From NCBI GenBank assembly GCA_964521575.1, contig CAZFSR010000001.1:186001-250000 (forward strand): a stretch of DNA of 64,000 bases, given 5' to 3'. The stretch is from 79-D21 sp964521575. GTDB taxonomy: Bacteria; Synergistota; Synergistia; Synergistales; 79-D21. A model generated the notes under the pieces. The model was not told where the DNA came from. It did not search any database and saw only the letters and a list, made by a program, of their open reading frames with translations. The translations under genes were made by a program, and so were the position numbers. Below, one piece after another: positions 25,163 through 33,913 of this stretch. Every line of letters starts with the position of its first letter. The first letter of the stretch is position 1.

Positions 25163-25922
25163 AGTCAGGGGGCTCACGAAATCCTTCGGCGGCATCAGGG
25201 CCGTGGACGACCTGTCGTTCTCCGTCGCCCCGGACGCCATCACGGGCATCATCGGGCCCAACGGTGCGGGAAAGACCACCGTCTTCAACCTCGTGACGGG
25301 AGTTTACCGGGCCGACGCCGGGGCCATCGACTTCGAGGGTCGGTCCATCCTCTCCATCCGCCCCGACCAGATCGTGGGAGCCGGGATCGCACGGACCTTC
25401 CAGAACATCCGCCTGTTCAACCGGCGAACCTGCCTGGAGAACGTGCTGACGCCCATGCTGCAGAGGGCCCCCTACAGCGTTCCCGCGGCGCTGCTCCGTA
25501 CCCCGGCGGTGCGGAAACTCGACCGGGAGCTCAGGGAGAAATCCCGGTCGCTTCTGGCCGAGATGGGGCTCGAAAAGCTGGCGGACGTCCAGGCCTCGGC
25601 CCTGCCGTACGGACTCCAGCGCAAGCTCGAAATCGCCCGGGCGCTGGCCATGGAGCCGAAACTGCTGCTCCTGGACGAACCCGCTGCGGGGATGAACCCC
25701 GAGGAATCGAGAGCGCTTTCGACCCTCATCCAGGAGATCCGCGAGCGTTTCAACCTCACCATCCTCCTGATCGAGCACCACATGGACGTGGTCATGCGGG
25801 TTTGCGCCCATATCGTCGTCATCAATTTCGGGGCGCTCCTGGCGGACGGGCCGCCCGAAAAGGTGCGCACCGACGAGAGGGTCCTGCAGGCCTACCTGGG
25901 AAAGGAGTACCGGAATGCTTAG
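25143..25922 (+). CDS. livG: branched-chain amino-acid ABC transporter ATP-binding protein LivG
   Basis: 259 residues. Walker A GPNGAGKTT is near residue 39, LivG-specific ARTFQNIRLF follows, and Walker B LLLDEPAAGMNPEE is intact; the signature region is ALPYGLQRKLEIARAL, the degenerate form normal for LivG. It overlaps livM upstream and livF downstream (8 bp). Confidence 0.94.
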   Translation: MSAALLEVRGLTKSFGGIRAVDDLSFSVAPDAITGIIGPNGAGKTTVFNLVTGVYRADAGAIDFEGRSILSIRPDQIVGAGIARTFQNIRLFNRRTCLENVLTPMLQRAPYSVPAALLRTPAVRKLDRELREKSRSLLAEMGLEKLADVQASALPYGLQRKLEIARALAMEPKLLLLDEPAAGMNPEESRALSTLIQEIRERFNLTILLIEHHMDVVMRVCAHIVVINFGALLADGPPEKVRTDERVLQAYLGKEYRNA

Positions 25923-26619
25923 CGTGACGGGACTGGACATCCACTACGGAAAGATCCACGCCGTGAGGGGCGCGACTTTCCGCGTGGGCCGCGGAGAGAT
26001 CGTCTCCATCGTCGGGGCCAACGGCGCCGGGAAATCGACGATCATGTGGACCCTGGCCGGGGTGCTGAAACCCACCTCCGGCGAGATCCTGTTCGACGGG
26101 AAGCCCCTGCCGGGCAAACCCCACGAGATCGTCAGGAGCGGATTGGCCCTTGTCCCGGAACGGCGGCGCCTCTTCGCGGACCTGACGGTGCAGGAGAACC
26201 TCGTCATGGGGGCCTACCTCCGGCATGACTCGGCCATTGCTGAGGACCTGGAGAAGAACTTCTCCCTTTTCCCGATCCTGAAGGAGCGCCTGAAACAGTA
26301 CGCAGGAACGCTTTCCGGCGGGGAGCAGCAGATGCTCGCCATCGCCCGGGCCATGATGAGCTCCCCCCGCATGATCCTTTTCGACGAACCCTCCCTGGGG
26401 CTGGCCCCGATCGTGGTGGACACCCTCATGGAGACGATCCAGCACCTTCGGGAAAACGGTATGACCGTGCTGCTGGTGGAGCAGAACGCCGGGCGGGCCC
26501 TGGAAATCTCTGACCGGGCCTATGTTCTCGACGTCGGGCATATCACGAAGGAAGGCCCCGGAAGGAATCTCCTGGACGACCCTGAGGTCCGTAAGGCCTA
26601 CCTGGGGGAGCTGGCCTAG
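25915..26619 (+). CDS. livF: branched-chain amino-acid ABC transporter ATP-binding protein LivF
   Basis: 234 residues. Walker A GANGAGKST, signature LSGGEQQMLAIARAMM and Walker B ILFDEPSLGLAP are all present, and VPERRRLFADLTVQENL is typical of LivF. It works with LivG as the ATPase pair. The TAG is followed at once by the TTG of the methyltransferase gene. Confidence 0.94.
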   Translation: MLSVTGLDIHYGKIHAVRGATFRVGRGEIVSIVGANGAGKSTIMWTLAGVLKPTSGEILFDGKPLPGKPHEIVRSGLALVPERRRLFADLTVQENLVMGAYLRHDSAIAEDLEKNFSLFPILKERLKQYAGTLSGGEQQMLAIARAMMSSPRMILFDEPSLGLAPIVVDTLMETIQHLRENGMTVLLVEQNAGRALEISDRAYVLDVGHITKEGPGRNLLDDPEVRKAYLGELA

Positions 26620-27270
26620 TTGTTCGACCCGTTCGGCTGGTTCGGCTTCCTCCCGGAGCGTACCCGCCACCGCATGCTTTCGGCTTTCGTGATCGCTGTT
26701 TGTGCGGCCCTCCTGGCCCTCCGGGTCCGGGAGTGGCCGCACTTTCTTTTCAAGCCCCTCTGGGTTGCCGAAGTTCTCATCTATGCCGTCTTCATCTGGA
26801 TGTACGCCGTGCGGGTCGAGCCCGTGGACCGGTCCCGTGGAATGCGGGAAATCGTCCTTCCTCTCGTGGCCGGAGGCCTGCCTTTCGCCTTCCTGCTTTT
26901 TCCCGTGAACCGGGAAATCGTGTCGACAAGAGAAAGGGCCATGGCCCTGTTTGCAGCCATGACCCTCTTCACGTCCTTCACGATATGGGGGATGGTGACC
27001 CTGAGAAAGGCCTTCAGCGTCACGGTCGAAGCCCGCACCCTCGTCACCGGCGGACCCTACCGCCTTGTCCGGCACCCGATCTACACCGGGGAGGTCCTCA
27101 CCGCCGCGATGGTCGTGATCCTGCGCTTTTCCCCGGCGAACGCCGTCCTGTTTGCCGTCTTCATTGCCCTCCAGCTTGTCCGTTCACGCCTGGAAGAAAC
27201 CAAGCTCCTCCGGGTTTTCCCAGGATACAGGGACACGGTCGGCAAGTCCTTCTGGTTCTGGAAAGCCTGA
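26620..27270 (+). CDS. ICMT/PEMT-like membrane methyltransferase
   Basis: 216 residues from TTG 26620, directly after livF. About five hydrophobic helices precede a C-terminal catalytic block GGPYRLVRHPIYTGEVL with EETKLLRVFPGYRDTV, the signature of isoprenylcysteine carboxyl methyltransferase-like and phospholipid N-methyltransferase-like proteins that use S-adenosylmethionine. The substrate may be a lipid or isoprenoid, but I cannot say which. It is likely co-transcribed with the liv genes although no functional link is evident. Confidence 0.7.
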   Translation: MFDPFGWFGFLPERTRHRMLSAFVIAVCAALLALRVREWPHFLFKPLWVAEVLIYAVFIWMYAVRVEPVDRSRGMREIVLPLVAGGLPFAFLLFPVNREIVSTRERAMALFAAMTLFTSFTIWGMVTLRKAFSVTVEARTLVTGGPYRLVRHPIYTGEVLTAAMVVILRFSPANAVLFAVFIALQLVRSRLEETKLLRVFPGYRDTVGKSFWFWKA

Positions 27271-27319
27271 TCCACAGGCTTCCGGCTATGTGTTCTTTTT
27301 CAATAATTATTATGCCATC

Positions 27320-27348
27320 TTGATAAAGCATTATCCTCGTATTATGCT
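27320..27348 (+). promoter_or_regulatory. promoter of the putative surface-protein gene
   Basis: TTGATA (27320-27325) and TATGCT (27343-27348) are 17 bp apart in an unusually AT-rich 60-bp stretch. The leader to the ATG at 27451 is about 95 nt and shows no clear structure. Confidence 0.6.
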
Positions 27349-27450
27349 TTTGTCATCGCCGGGTTCCCGATTTACCTTCCCTTTCTAATCCGCTCACCCC
27401 ACTCGCCTGACGACCCGAACCGCCGAATTCACGGAAAGGGGCGTGAGAAA

Positions 27451-29310
27451 ATGAGAAAACGAACCGCTTTCTGCGTCTTCCTGCTTGTGATGCTGTTGAC
27501 GGCCGCCGTGGTCGGGGCCGCGAGCTTCGAGGTGGAAAAGTGGAGCGGCAACACCGGTCTTCCGGTCATCGAAACGGACCCGGACGGCCTGGTCTTCGAC
27601 CGCGAGAACAGCTATGCCTGGGCCATGGCGGAATACGGGGACTACCTCTACGTGGGGACGAACCGGAACTACTTGAGGCAGATGTTCGAGACAATGTTCG
27701 GAGAAGGCCCTCTACCCATGGGGCTGGACAACGTCTTCCCCCCGAAGAACGACTACGCGGGCAAGATCTACCGCAAGCCCCTCGACGGGAGCGGCGGTTG
27801 GGAGTTGTTTTACGACTCACCGAAAGTCACCGTGATCATGACCACCGACCCGACCAGCCCCGACACCTACGTTCCCAAGCCGAACGTGATCCTCGACTAC
27901 GGCTACCGGACGATGGAGGTTTATGATGGTGCCCTTTACGTCGTCACCTATTCCTTCTTCGAAAGCCCCTATTCACGGGTCCTGAAGCTCCCGACACCGA
28001 CGGGCACGAGCGCCGACCTCCAGGAGGTTCTCCGGGTGGCCAACCAGGGCGGGTCCGGCCTGCGTTCCATCGGGGCCTATGACGGCGCCCTCTTTATCGG
28101 GACAGAGGACCTGAACGTCTGGAGGAACCCGGCTCCCTCCCTCCAGACCCCGCTGGCACAACCGCCCCTGATGATGAACGTGGAAGTCATGGGGCGACAG
28201 ATTCCCGTCACGGTCAGCGACGTAGGCGGCAAGGAGGGCTGGACCCTCGTCGGCAAGAAGTCCAGCTTCCCAGGGGTGGCGACAGGGGCCGAGACCCAAG
28301 GATGGGGCGGCCTGTGGGATTTCGTGAGCTACAACGGGTGGCTCTATGCCTCGATGGCCGACCCGGTGAACGGCTTCTCGCTTTATAAAGCCAACGGCCC
28401 CTCAATCACAACAACGCCGACTCCCATTTCGGAAGACCTCTGGGCTTGGACGCCCATCGTGGCGAGCCTGGACGTCAACCCAGGGGCCCAGTTCCCACAA
28501 GGCCTCGGCAACGACCAGAACGCCGCTCTCACGATGACCGTCTTCGACGGGTTCGTCTACGCCGGCACCTTCTCCAACTGGAAGGACCTGATCGCCTACG
28601 CCATGAATCCCACGGAAGAGGCGATGGACACCGTCATGGCCAACTGGACGCCTCCGCAGGTCTACCGCTTCGACGCGAACGATGCCTGGGAGATGATCGT
28701 CGGTGACAACTCCGGGCAGGCGGCCAGCCCCTATTTCGAAAACCCGTCCCTGAGCGGGTGGCGGGCCGGGTTCTACGACAACGCGGTCATCTCGCAGGAC
28801 AACTACTCCACGAACCGCTACATCTGGCGAATGGCGGTCCACGACGACCGGCTCTTCATGGGGACCATGGACATGATGACCATCCTGGAAGTGATGGCGG
28901 AAAACCAGAGCGGCGACGTCGAAATGCAGCAGATGATCCAGATGCTCCAGGCAGCCAACCCGTACAACCCCTCCGGGTTCGACCTCTACGTCACGGAGGA
29001 CGGGGTGAACATCCAGCCGATCACGCGGGACGGAGGCTTCGGGGAGATCTTCGGCGGCACGGGCGACCGCTACAACTACGGGGCCCGGACCCTGGTCTCG
29101 GCATCCGACGGGAACCTCTACCTCGGCACCTCGAATCCATTCTACGGTTGCCAGGTGTGGAAACTCGCGGTCGTTCCCGAAGGCGACGACGATGACGACA
29201 CCGGCGGAGGAGGCGGTGGCGGCTGCATGGCGATCCCGCCGGGCAAATTCTTCCTTCTTTTCCTGCTGCCGATCGCCTTCCTGACCGGTTTGATCAGGAT
29301 CGGGCGGTAG
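27451..29310 (+). CDS. secreted protein with Synergist-CTERM-like sorting tail
   Basis: 619 residues: a signal peptide (1-24, ending in VVGAAS), a long extracellular part with repeated aromatic, propeller-like blocks (for example AMAEYGDYLYVGTNRN, RTMEVYDGALYVVTYS, RTLVSASDGNLYLGT), an acidic run, seven glycines, Cys, then a hydrophobic helix and a short basic end (RIGR). That tail resembles the Synergist-CTERM sorting signal of Synergistota. The repeats suggest a beta-propeller-type fold of unknown function. It is monocistronic, with its own promoter and a strong terminator. Confidence 0.7.
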   Translation: MRKRTAFCVFLLVMLLTAAVVGAASFEVEKWSGNTGLPVIETDPDGLVFDRENSYAWAMAEYGDYLYVGTNRNYLRQMFETMFGEGPLPMGLDNVFPPKNDYAGKIYRKPLDGSGGWELFYDSPKVTVIMTTDPTSPDTYVPKPNVILDYGYRTMEVYDGALYVVTYSFFESPYSRVLKLPTPTGTSADLQEVLRVANQGGSGLRSIGAYDGALFIGTEDLNVWRNPAPSLQTPLAQPPLMMNVEVMGRQIPVTVSDVGGKEGWTLVGKKSSFPGVATGAETQGWGGLWDFVSYNGWLYASMADPVNGFSLYKANGPSITTTPTPISEDLWAWTPIVASLDVNPGAQFPQGLGNDQNAALTMTVFDGFVYAGTFSNWKDLIAYAMNPTEEAMDTVMANWTPPQVYRFDANDAWEMIVGDNSGQAASPYFENPSLSGWRAGFYDNAVISQDNYSTNRYIWRMAVHDDRLFMGTMDMMTILEVMAENQSGDVEMQQMIQMLQAANPYNPSGFDLYVTEDGVNIQPITRDGGFGEIFGGTGDRYNYGARTLVSASDGNLYLGTSNPFYGCQVWKLAVVPEGDDDDDTGGGGGGGCMAIPPGKFFLLFLLPIAFLTGLIRIGR

Positions 29311-29317
29311 AGCCTCA

Positions 29318-29359
29318 AGGAAAGGGCCCGCCCCCAGCCGAGGGGGCGGGCCCTTTCCT
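29318..29359. terminator. bidirectional terminator between convergent genes
   Basis: An 18-bp perfect stem (left arm 29318-29335 starting AGGAAAGGGCCC, right arm 29342-29359) with a 6-nt loop lies between the convergent genes at 27451 and 29365. It serves both transcripts; a true T-run is absent on the + side. Confidence 0.8.
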
Positions 29360-29364
29360 CCTGC

Positions 29365-30138
29365 TTATTTTCCGCCTTTTCCGCCGCCGCCCGAGCCACC
29401 GGAGCCGCCGGAACCGCCCGAACCCCCGCTGCCCCCAGCCCCGGAGCCCTGGCCGCCGCCCGAGCCGCCGCTCCCCTTGGTTCCGCCCTGGCCGCCGCTT
29501 GCACTTTGGCCGGGACCGTTGCCCTCAAGGGCTCCCAGCATGGCCTGTGCCGTCATCCGCGCCTGCACCATCGACCGGACCTGGAGCGCGAGGGCGGCTC
29601 CCCCGTCTTCGGGAACATCGGCCCGGACCCTTTCCATGGTATGCTGCATGACTCTGCTCATCTCCTGCAGTGAATAGCCGGAGGAAGCCAGGGTTTCCGC
29701 TGTTTCGGAAGCGGCCTGGGCTCCCATCCCCGCGCGGGTGGCCGACATGACCGCCGCGGTGACCTGCAGGGCGTTCTGTTCGCCGTAGGCTTTCACACCT
29801 GCGGCAATAGCGGCCCCGACCTGGGCTCCAACCTGCTGCGCCCGGGTGCGGATCCGCTGCTGGAGCCTGGCGGGATCCGTTTCCTGGCCAATGCGCACCC
29901 GATCCTGCTCCAATTGGGCATCCAGGATGACCTCCGCCATGAAAGCCTGCTGAGCCGCGACCCTCGCGGCCGTCTTCGTCTCGATGCGGGCCTGCTCCAT
30001 CGCCTGCACCATGGCTTGCTGAAGGATTTCAGCCTGCGTCCGGGCGGCTGCCTCCGAACCGGCAGCAAGGCCCCCTAAGCTCATCATCCCCATCACGAGG
30101 ACGGCCAGACCTATTCTTAAACCCCTTGTCCCTTTCAT
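29365..30138 (-). CDS. secreted Ala/Gln-rich helical protein with Gly/Ser tail
   Basis: 257 residues from ATG 30138 behind GGGAAGAAGGG. A signal peptide (about 1-30, ending GSEAAA) precedes an alanine- and glutamine-rich helical region (30-215) and a low-complexity tail of repeated GGSG units ending GGGGKGGK. No enzyme motif seen. It is the third gene of an ECF sigma/anti-sigma operon, so it may be the regulated or sensed envelope factor. Function unknown. Confidence 0.65.
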   Translation of the reverse strand: MKGTRGLRIGLAVLVMGMMSLGGLAAGSEAAARTQAEILQQAMVQAMEQARIETKTAARVAAQQAFMAEVILDAQLEQDRVRIGQETDPARLQQRIRTRAQQVGAQVGAAIAAGVKAYGEQNALQVTAAVMSATRAGMGAQAASETAETLASSGYSLQEMSRVMQHTMERVRADVPEDGGAALALQVRSMVQARMTAQAMLGALEGNGPGQSASGGQGGTKGSGGSGGGQGSGAGGSGGSGGSGGSGGSGGGGKGGK

Positions 30139-30172
30139 TCCCTTCTTCCCTCCCCGGTTCAGGATTCGGACT

Positions 30173-30820
30173 TCAGAGCGACCCGCCGCGGTCGTCCAAG
30201 CCCAGGAGGCTCGACCAGGCGGCGCCGGCCGAACCGATTTTTCCCTGTTCTTTTTCAAGGTAGGCCACGTGAAGCGTCAGGAGCTCCATGTCGGTTCTCA
30301 AGGCCCCGATGGCCTCGACAAGGCGCCGAACGCGGGGCCAGTCCACCTGGTCCTGCCCCAGGAGGCGAGCCACCTCGAGCTGGTAGCCGGTCACCGCTTC
30401 GGAAAGCGGCAACGCCGCAGAAGCGGCCTCCCGGAGGACGGGGTCCGGGGCTTTTTGCCAGAGGGCCGCCGAAGCCACACGTCCGTAGGACGGGAGAAGG
30501 TCCCGTGCCGTGGTCCGTTCTTTCCACCAGGCCCCTCCGAAAAAGGCGGCTACCGCCAGGCATGCCGCCGCGGCAACGGCCGCCAGGCGGAAGAACCACA
30601 CCGGGGCAGGCCGGTTCGGCACCTTCGGACAAGGGGGAGGGAGCGGCAAGTCGATGCCGTTCTCCAGCATCGAATCCACCCGCCCGAATGCCCTTGCCGT
30701 GCCCCGGCATCCCGGGCATTCCGCAAGGTGGGCCCTGAGCGTTTTCAAACCCGCTGCATCGCATTCCCCGTCCATTGCCCGTGAAATGAGTTTTTCAATG
30801 TCTTCGCAGGACTCACGCAT
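30173..30820 (-). CDS. anti-sigma factor with zinc-finger (zf-HC2-type) domain
   Basis: 215 residues from ATG 30820, overlapping the sigma gene by 8 bp. The cytoplasmic HxxxCxxC motif (HLAECPGC) is near residue 37, followed by a single transmembrane helix (about 75-97) and a periplasmic domain of about 115 residues. This is the standard layout of ZAS-type anti-sigma factors that hold an ECF sigma at the membrane. The periplasmic part would receive the signal, perhaps with the secreted protein encoded next. Confidence 0.8.
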   Translation of the reverse strand: MRESCEDIEKLISRAMDGECDAAGLKTLRAHLAECPGCRGTARAFGRVDSMLENGIDLPLPPPCPKVPNRPAPVWFFRLAAVAAAACLAVAAFFGGAWWKERTTARDLLPSYGRVASAALWQKAPDPVLREAASAALPLSEAVTGYQLEVARLLGQDQVDWPRVRRLVEAIGALRTDMELLTLHVAYLEKEQGKIGSAGAAWSSLLGLDDRGGSL

Positions 30821-31412
30821 CGACCTTCTCCTCCTCTTCGCACCCGCTGGCCGCCAGGGCTTTCCTGAGCGCCTTCCGGGCCCTGCAGATACGGGCCGCC
30901 ACGGCATCTTCGGAGATCCCCTCCTGCAGTGCGATCTCCCGGTAGCTCAAGCCCCCTGTCACCGCAAGCAGGAGGGCATTTCGCTGAGGAAAGGGAAGGG
31001 TCTCAAGGGCGGCATGGAGCCTTTCCCTTTCCTCAAAATGAGTCCAATCCCCCTCCGTGTCGGATGGAAAGCGGCTTTCCTCTTCCTCTCCCTCTGAAAA
31101 ATCCAGGGGAATCGGGCATTTCCTGCGGATCCGGCTTCGAACCGCGTTTCCGGCGATGCGGAAGAGGAAGGCTCCGAAACGCTCGCACGGCCGATAGCGG
31201 GAAGAAGCGCGAAAAACGGAAAGGAAGGTTTCCTGGACCACGTCCTCGGCCTCTCCCTTGTCGGAGAGAGCTCTAAAGGCATAGGCCATGACCCTGCGGG
31301 ACCAACGCCCGTAGAGCGTTTCGAAGGCCCCCGCGTCGCCCTTTCCGACCCGGGCCATGAGGTTATCGTCGCTTTCCAAGCCTGCTTGCAGGTCTGCCGG
31401 ATTCTTCGTCAC
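30813..31412 (-). CDS. ECF sigma-70 family RNA polymerase sigma factor
   Basis: 199 residues from GTG 31412 behind GGGGAG. Region 2 is seen as FETLYGRWSRRVMAYAFRAL and GEAEDVVQETFLSVFRA, and region 4 as LPFPQRNALLLAVTGGLSYREIA (about 135-157) with the recognition helix EDAVAARICRARKALRK. It would direct polymerase to its own regulon, released from the adjacent anti-sigma factor. Its start lies only 28 bp past the zntA terminator, so it may depend on read-through or on a promoter inside that hairpin. Confidence 0.88.
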   Translation of the reverse strand: MTKNPADLQAGLESDDNLMARVGKGDAGAFETLYGRWSRRVMAYAFRALSDKGEAEDVVQETFLSVFRASSRYRPCERFGAFLFRIAGNAVRSRIRRKCPIPLDFSEGEEEESRFPSDTEGDWTHFEERERLHAALETLPFPQRNALLLAVTGGLSYREIALQEGISEDAVAARICRARKALRKALAASGCEEEEKVDA

Positions 31413-31439
31413 GATTCACACTCCCCGTAAAGCAAAACG

Positions 31440-31472
31440 CGAAGACCCCCGCTTTCCTGACGGGGGTCTTCG
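31440..31472 (-). terminator. intrinsic terminator after zntA
   Basis: CGAAGACCCCCG (31440-31451) and CGGGGGTCTTCG (31461-31472) form a perfect 12-bp stem with a 9-nt loop. Read on the minus strand it is followed by CGTTTTGC (T4). It separates the AOR-zntA operon from the ECF sigma gene. Confidence 0.8.
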
Positions 31473-31483
31473 AAAAAGTTTCT

Positions 31484-33589
31484 TCACTTGAGGCGGACCT
31501 CCAGCAGCCTCCGGGCGTTGGCGACCGCAAGGAGGGTCACGCCGACATCGGCAAAAACAGCCTCCCAGAGAGTCGCTTCCCCGAAAACCCCCAGGGCGAG
31601 AACCAGGCCCTTGATGCCGAGCGTGAGGGCGATGTTCTGGCGGACAATCCGCCGGGTTTGGTGAGCGATCGTCAAGGCCTTCGACACCCTCGAAAGCCGA
31701 TCGTCGGACAAAATGGCGTCTGCCGTCTCGAGGGCGGCATCAGCGGAAGCCCCTCCCAGGGCGATGCCGACGTCCGCGCGCGCCAGGGAAGGGGCGTCGT
31801 TCAGGCCGTCCCCGACGAAGGCCACCCGGCCCCTTTCGGCCGGATCCATCGCCAGGACCTTTTCGAGCTCCTCGACTTTCCGTTCCGGCAAAAGCCCAGC
31901 CCCGTAGTCGTCCAGCCCGAGTTCCCCGGCCACCTGGCGGGCATTTTCCTCCCGGTCCCCCGAGAGCATGACGATCCGCTTCACACCGGCTCGCCTCAGC
32001 GCGCGGACGGCCCCGGCCGCCTCTTCCCTGACGGCGTCCGACAGGAAGAACCGTCCCGCGTAATTCCCCTCCACAGCCAGGTTGACGGTCATTCCCGGGA
32101 AGGGAGCTTCGGGAGAGACGGGCACCCCCTCCGCCTCCAGCCAGGCCGCGGTCCCGGCCAGGACCCGCCTGCCCCCCACCAGGGCCGACAGGCCCCGCCC
32201 CAGGGATTCCCGGACGTCCTTCACATCCAGGAAGAGGGATTCCGGAGAAACGAGTCCCACGAGAGCCTTGCCGGCCGGGTGAACGGACCAGGCCTCGGCC
32301 GATGCCGCGAGGCGCCGGTTTTCGGCCTCGTCGAAGCCCGGAGCCGTTTCGGAGGACACCACTTTCAGCACACCGTGCGTCAAGGTTCCCGTCTTGTCGA
32401 ACAGGACGGTCTTCACGTCCGCGAGGGCATCCAGGACCGAGGCCCCCTTTACGAGCACCCCGGCCCGCGATGCGGCCCCGATGCCGCCGAAATATCCCAG
32501 GGGAACACCGATCATGAGCGCACAGGGACACGAAATCACGAGCAGGACAAGGGCCCGGTAGGCCCACACCGTGAAGGCCCCGCCAAAGAGGAGGGGCGGC
32601 AGGGCCGCGACCGCGGCCGCCCCCAGCACGACGACGGGGGTGTAGATCCGTGAAAAACGGGTGATGAAGCGTTCCACGGGGGATTTCCTCGAGGCCGCGT
32701 TCTCGACGAGATCGAGAATTCGCGCGATGGAGGATTCCCTGAAGGGCGCCGTCGCCCGGTAAACGATCGCTCCAGCGACGAGGATGCCCCCTGCGCGGAC
32801 GTGTGACCCCGGCCCCGCACCCGCCGGGAAGGGTTCTCCCGTCAGGGCGGATAGGTCGACAAGGGCTTCCCCCTCCTCCACCCTCCCGTCAACGGGGATC
32901 TTTTCCCCCGCAAGGACCCTGAGGACCTCCCCTGGAGCGACCTCTTCCGGCGGCACCTCCTCGAAAATGCCCGAGGCCGAGCGGCGCCAGGCCGAGGCGG
33001 GGCGCGACTCCAGCAGGCCCTGGATGGAACGCCTGGAGCGAACCACGGCCAGGTCCTCCATCGCCATGCCCACCCGGTAGAAGATCATGACGCCGGCAGC
33101 CTCGGGGAACGCCCCGAGGGCAAGGGCCCCTGTCGTGGCGATCGTCATGAGGATCGACTCGTCGAAGGGGCGGCGCAGGGTGATTCCCGCCATTGCGGAT
33201 CGGAACACGGGCAGCCCGGCAAACAGCCAGGTTCCCGCGTGGACCGCCGCGGCCGCCGGATCCAGCAAGCCCCCTGGCGCAAGGGAAAGGACCCATCCCG
33301 CGACGAAGAGGACGCCGGGCAGGACCAGTGGCTTCCAGATTTCCCTGGGGGTGGGGGCGGAACCTTCCGCGAGCCGGTCGCCAGGCTGGGCGAGACGGAC
33401 CTTCACCTCGGGCAGCAGGCGCTTGACGCGCGCGATGACCGCGTCGACATCCGCGGTTTCCACGAACAGGATGCCCGTGGCCAGGTTGAAACGCACGGAG
33501 CGGACTCCCTCCATTTGCCGGAGGTTCCGCTCCATGTCCGCCGCGCACTGGGCGCAGCACAAACCTTCCAGGGAAATCCGGTGTTCCAT
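31484..33589 (-). CDS. zntA: Zn/Cd/Pb-type P1B ATPase (ZntA/CadA-like)
   Basis: 701 residues. An N-terminal heavy-metal-associated domain carries CxxC in GLCCAQCAADME (11-22). The membrane CPC motif is in LLVISCPCALMIG, the phosphorylated Asp in LFDKTGTLTHG, and the hinge in GDGLNDAPSLARADVG. CPC plus a C-terminal DVGVTLLAV segment point to the Zn2+/Cd2+/Pb2+-exporting P1B-2 class. It lies 27 bp after the MoaD-like gene, so it is transcribed with AOR, and ends at an intrinsic terminator. Confidence 0.9.
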   Translation of the reverse strand: MEHRISLEGLCCAQCAADMERNLRQMEGVRSVRFNLATGILFVETADVDAVIARVKRLLPEVKVRLAQPGDRLAEGSAPTPREIWKPLVLPGVLFVAGWVLSLAPGGLLDPAAAAVHAGTWLFAGLPVFRSAMAGITLRRPFDESILMTIATTGALALGAFPEAAGVMIFYRVGMAMEDLAVVRSRRSIQGLLESRPASAWRRSASGIFEEVPPEEVAPGEVLRVLAGEKIPVDGRVEEGEALVDLSALTGEPFPAGAGPGSHVRAGGILVAGAIVYRATAPFRESSIARILDLVENAASRKSPVERFITRFSRIYTPVVVLGAAAVAALPPLLFGGAFTVWAYRALVLLVISCPCALMIGVPLGYFGGIGAASRAGVLVKGASVLDALADVKTVLFDKTGTLTHGVLKVVSSETAPGFDEAENRRLAASAEAWSVHPAGKALVGLVSPESLFLDVKDVRESLGRGLSALVGGRRVLAGTAAWLEAEGVPVSPEAPFPGMTVNLAVEGNYAGRFFLSDAVREEAAGAVRALRRAGVKRIVMLSGDREENARQVAGELGLDDYGAGLLPERKVEELEKVLAMDPAERGRVAFVGDGLNDAPSLARADVGIALGGASADAALETADAILSDDRLSRVSKALTIAHQTRRIVRQNIALTLGIKGLVLALGVFGEATLWEAVFADVGVTLLAVANARRLLEVRLK

Positions 33590-33616
33590 GCCTTCTCAGT
33601 CCCTATGCTTCAAGGG

Positions 33617-33913
33617 CTAGCCCCCCGATGGAACCGGGAACACTTCCACGGTGTCCCCGTCCTTCAGGACGGTGGAGGCAAAGCGCGACTTTTCCAGGAA
33701 CCGCCCGTTCAGGGTCAGGAGAAATTCCGGGCGCAGCGTCCCCCGTCCAGCGTCGAGGACGAGCCGCTCCTTGCCGGAAGCCGCCGCGGCCATCCCCGCC
33801 AGCAGGTCCGCGACCGTGGCGCCCTCCTCCAGGACCGTACGGAATTCCCCGGGTTCGAGGTCCGCTTCCGAGGGCAACCCCAGGAAGCGGACGGCCACCT
33901 TCTCAGACGGCAT
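33617..33913 (-). CDS. MoaD/ThiS-like ubiquitin-fold sulfur carrier
   Basis: 98 residues from ATG 33913, overlapping the AOR gene by 11 bp. The pattern VAVRFLG, LLAGMAAA, LTLNGRF, LKDGDTVEVFPVPSGG and the C-terminal Gly-Gly are those of MoaD/ThiS proteins, which accept sulfur as a thiocarboxylate. Next to a tungsten enzyme it probably serves synthesis of the tungstopterin cofactor. A ThiF-like E1 is encoded at 4611. Confidence 0.82.
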   Translation of the reverse strand: MPSEKVAVRFLGLPSEADLEPGEFRTVLEEGATVADLLAGMAAAASGKERLVLDAGRGTLRPEFLLTLNGRFLEKSRFASTVLKDGDTVEVFPVPSGG

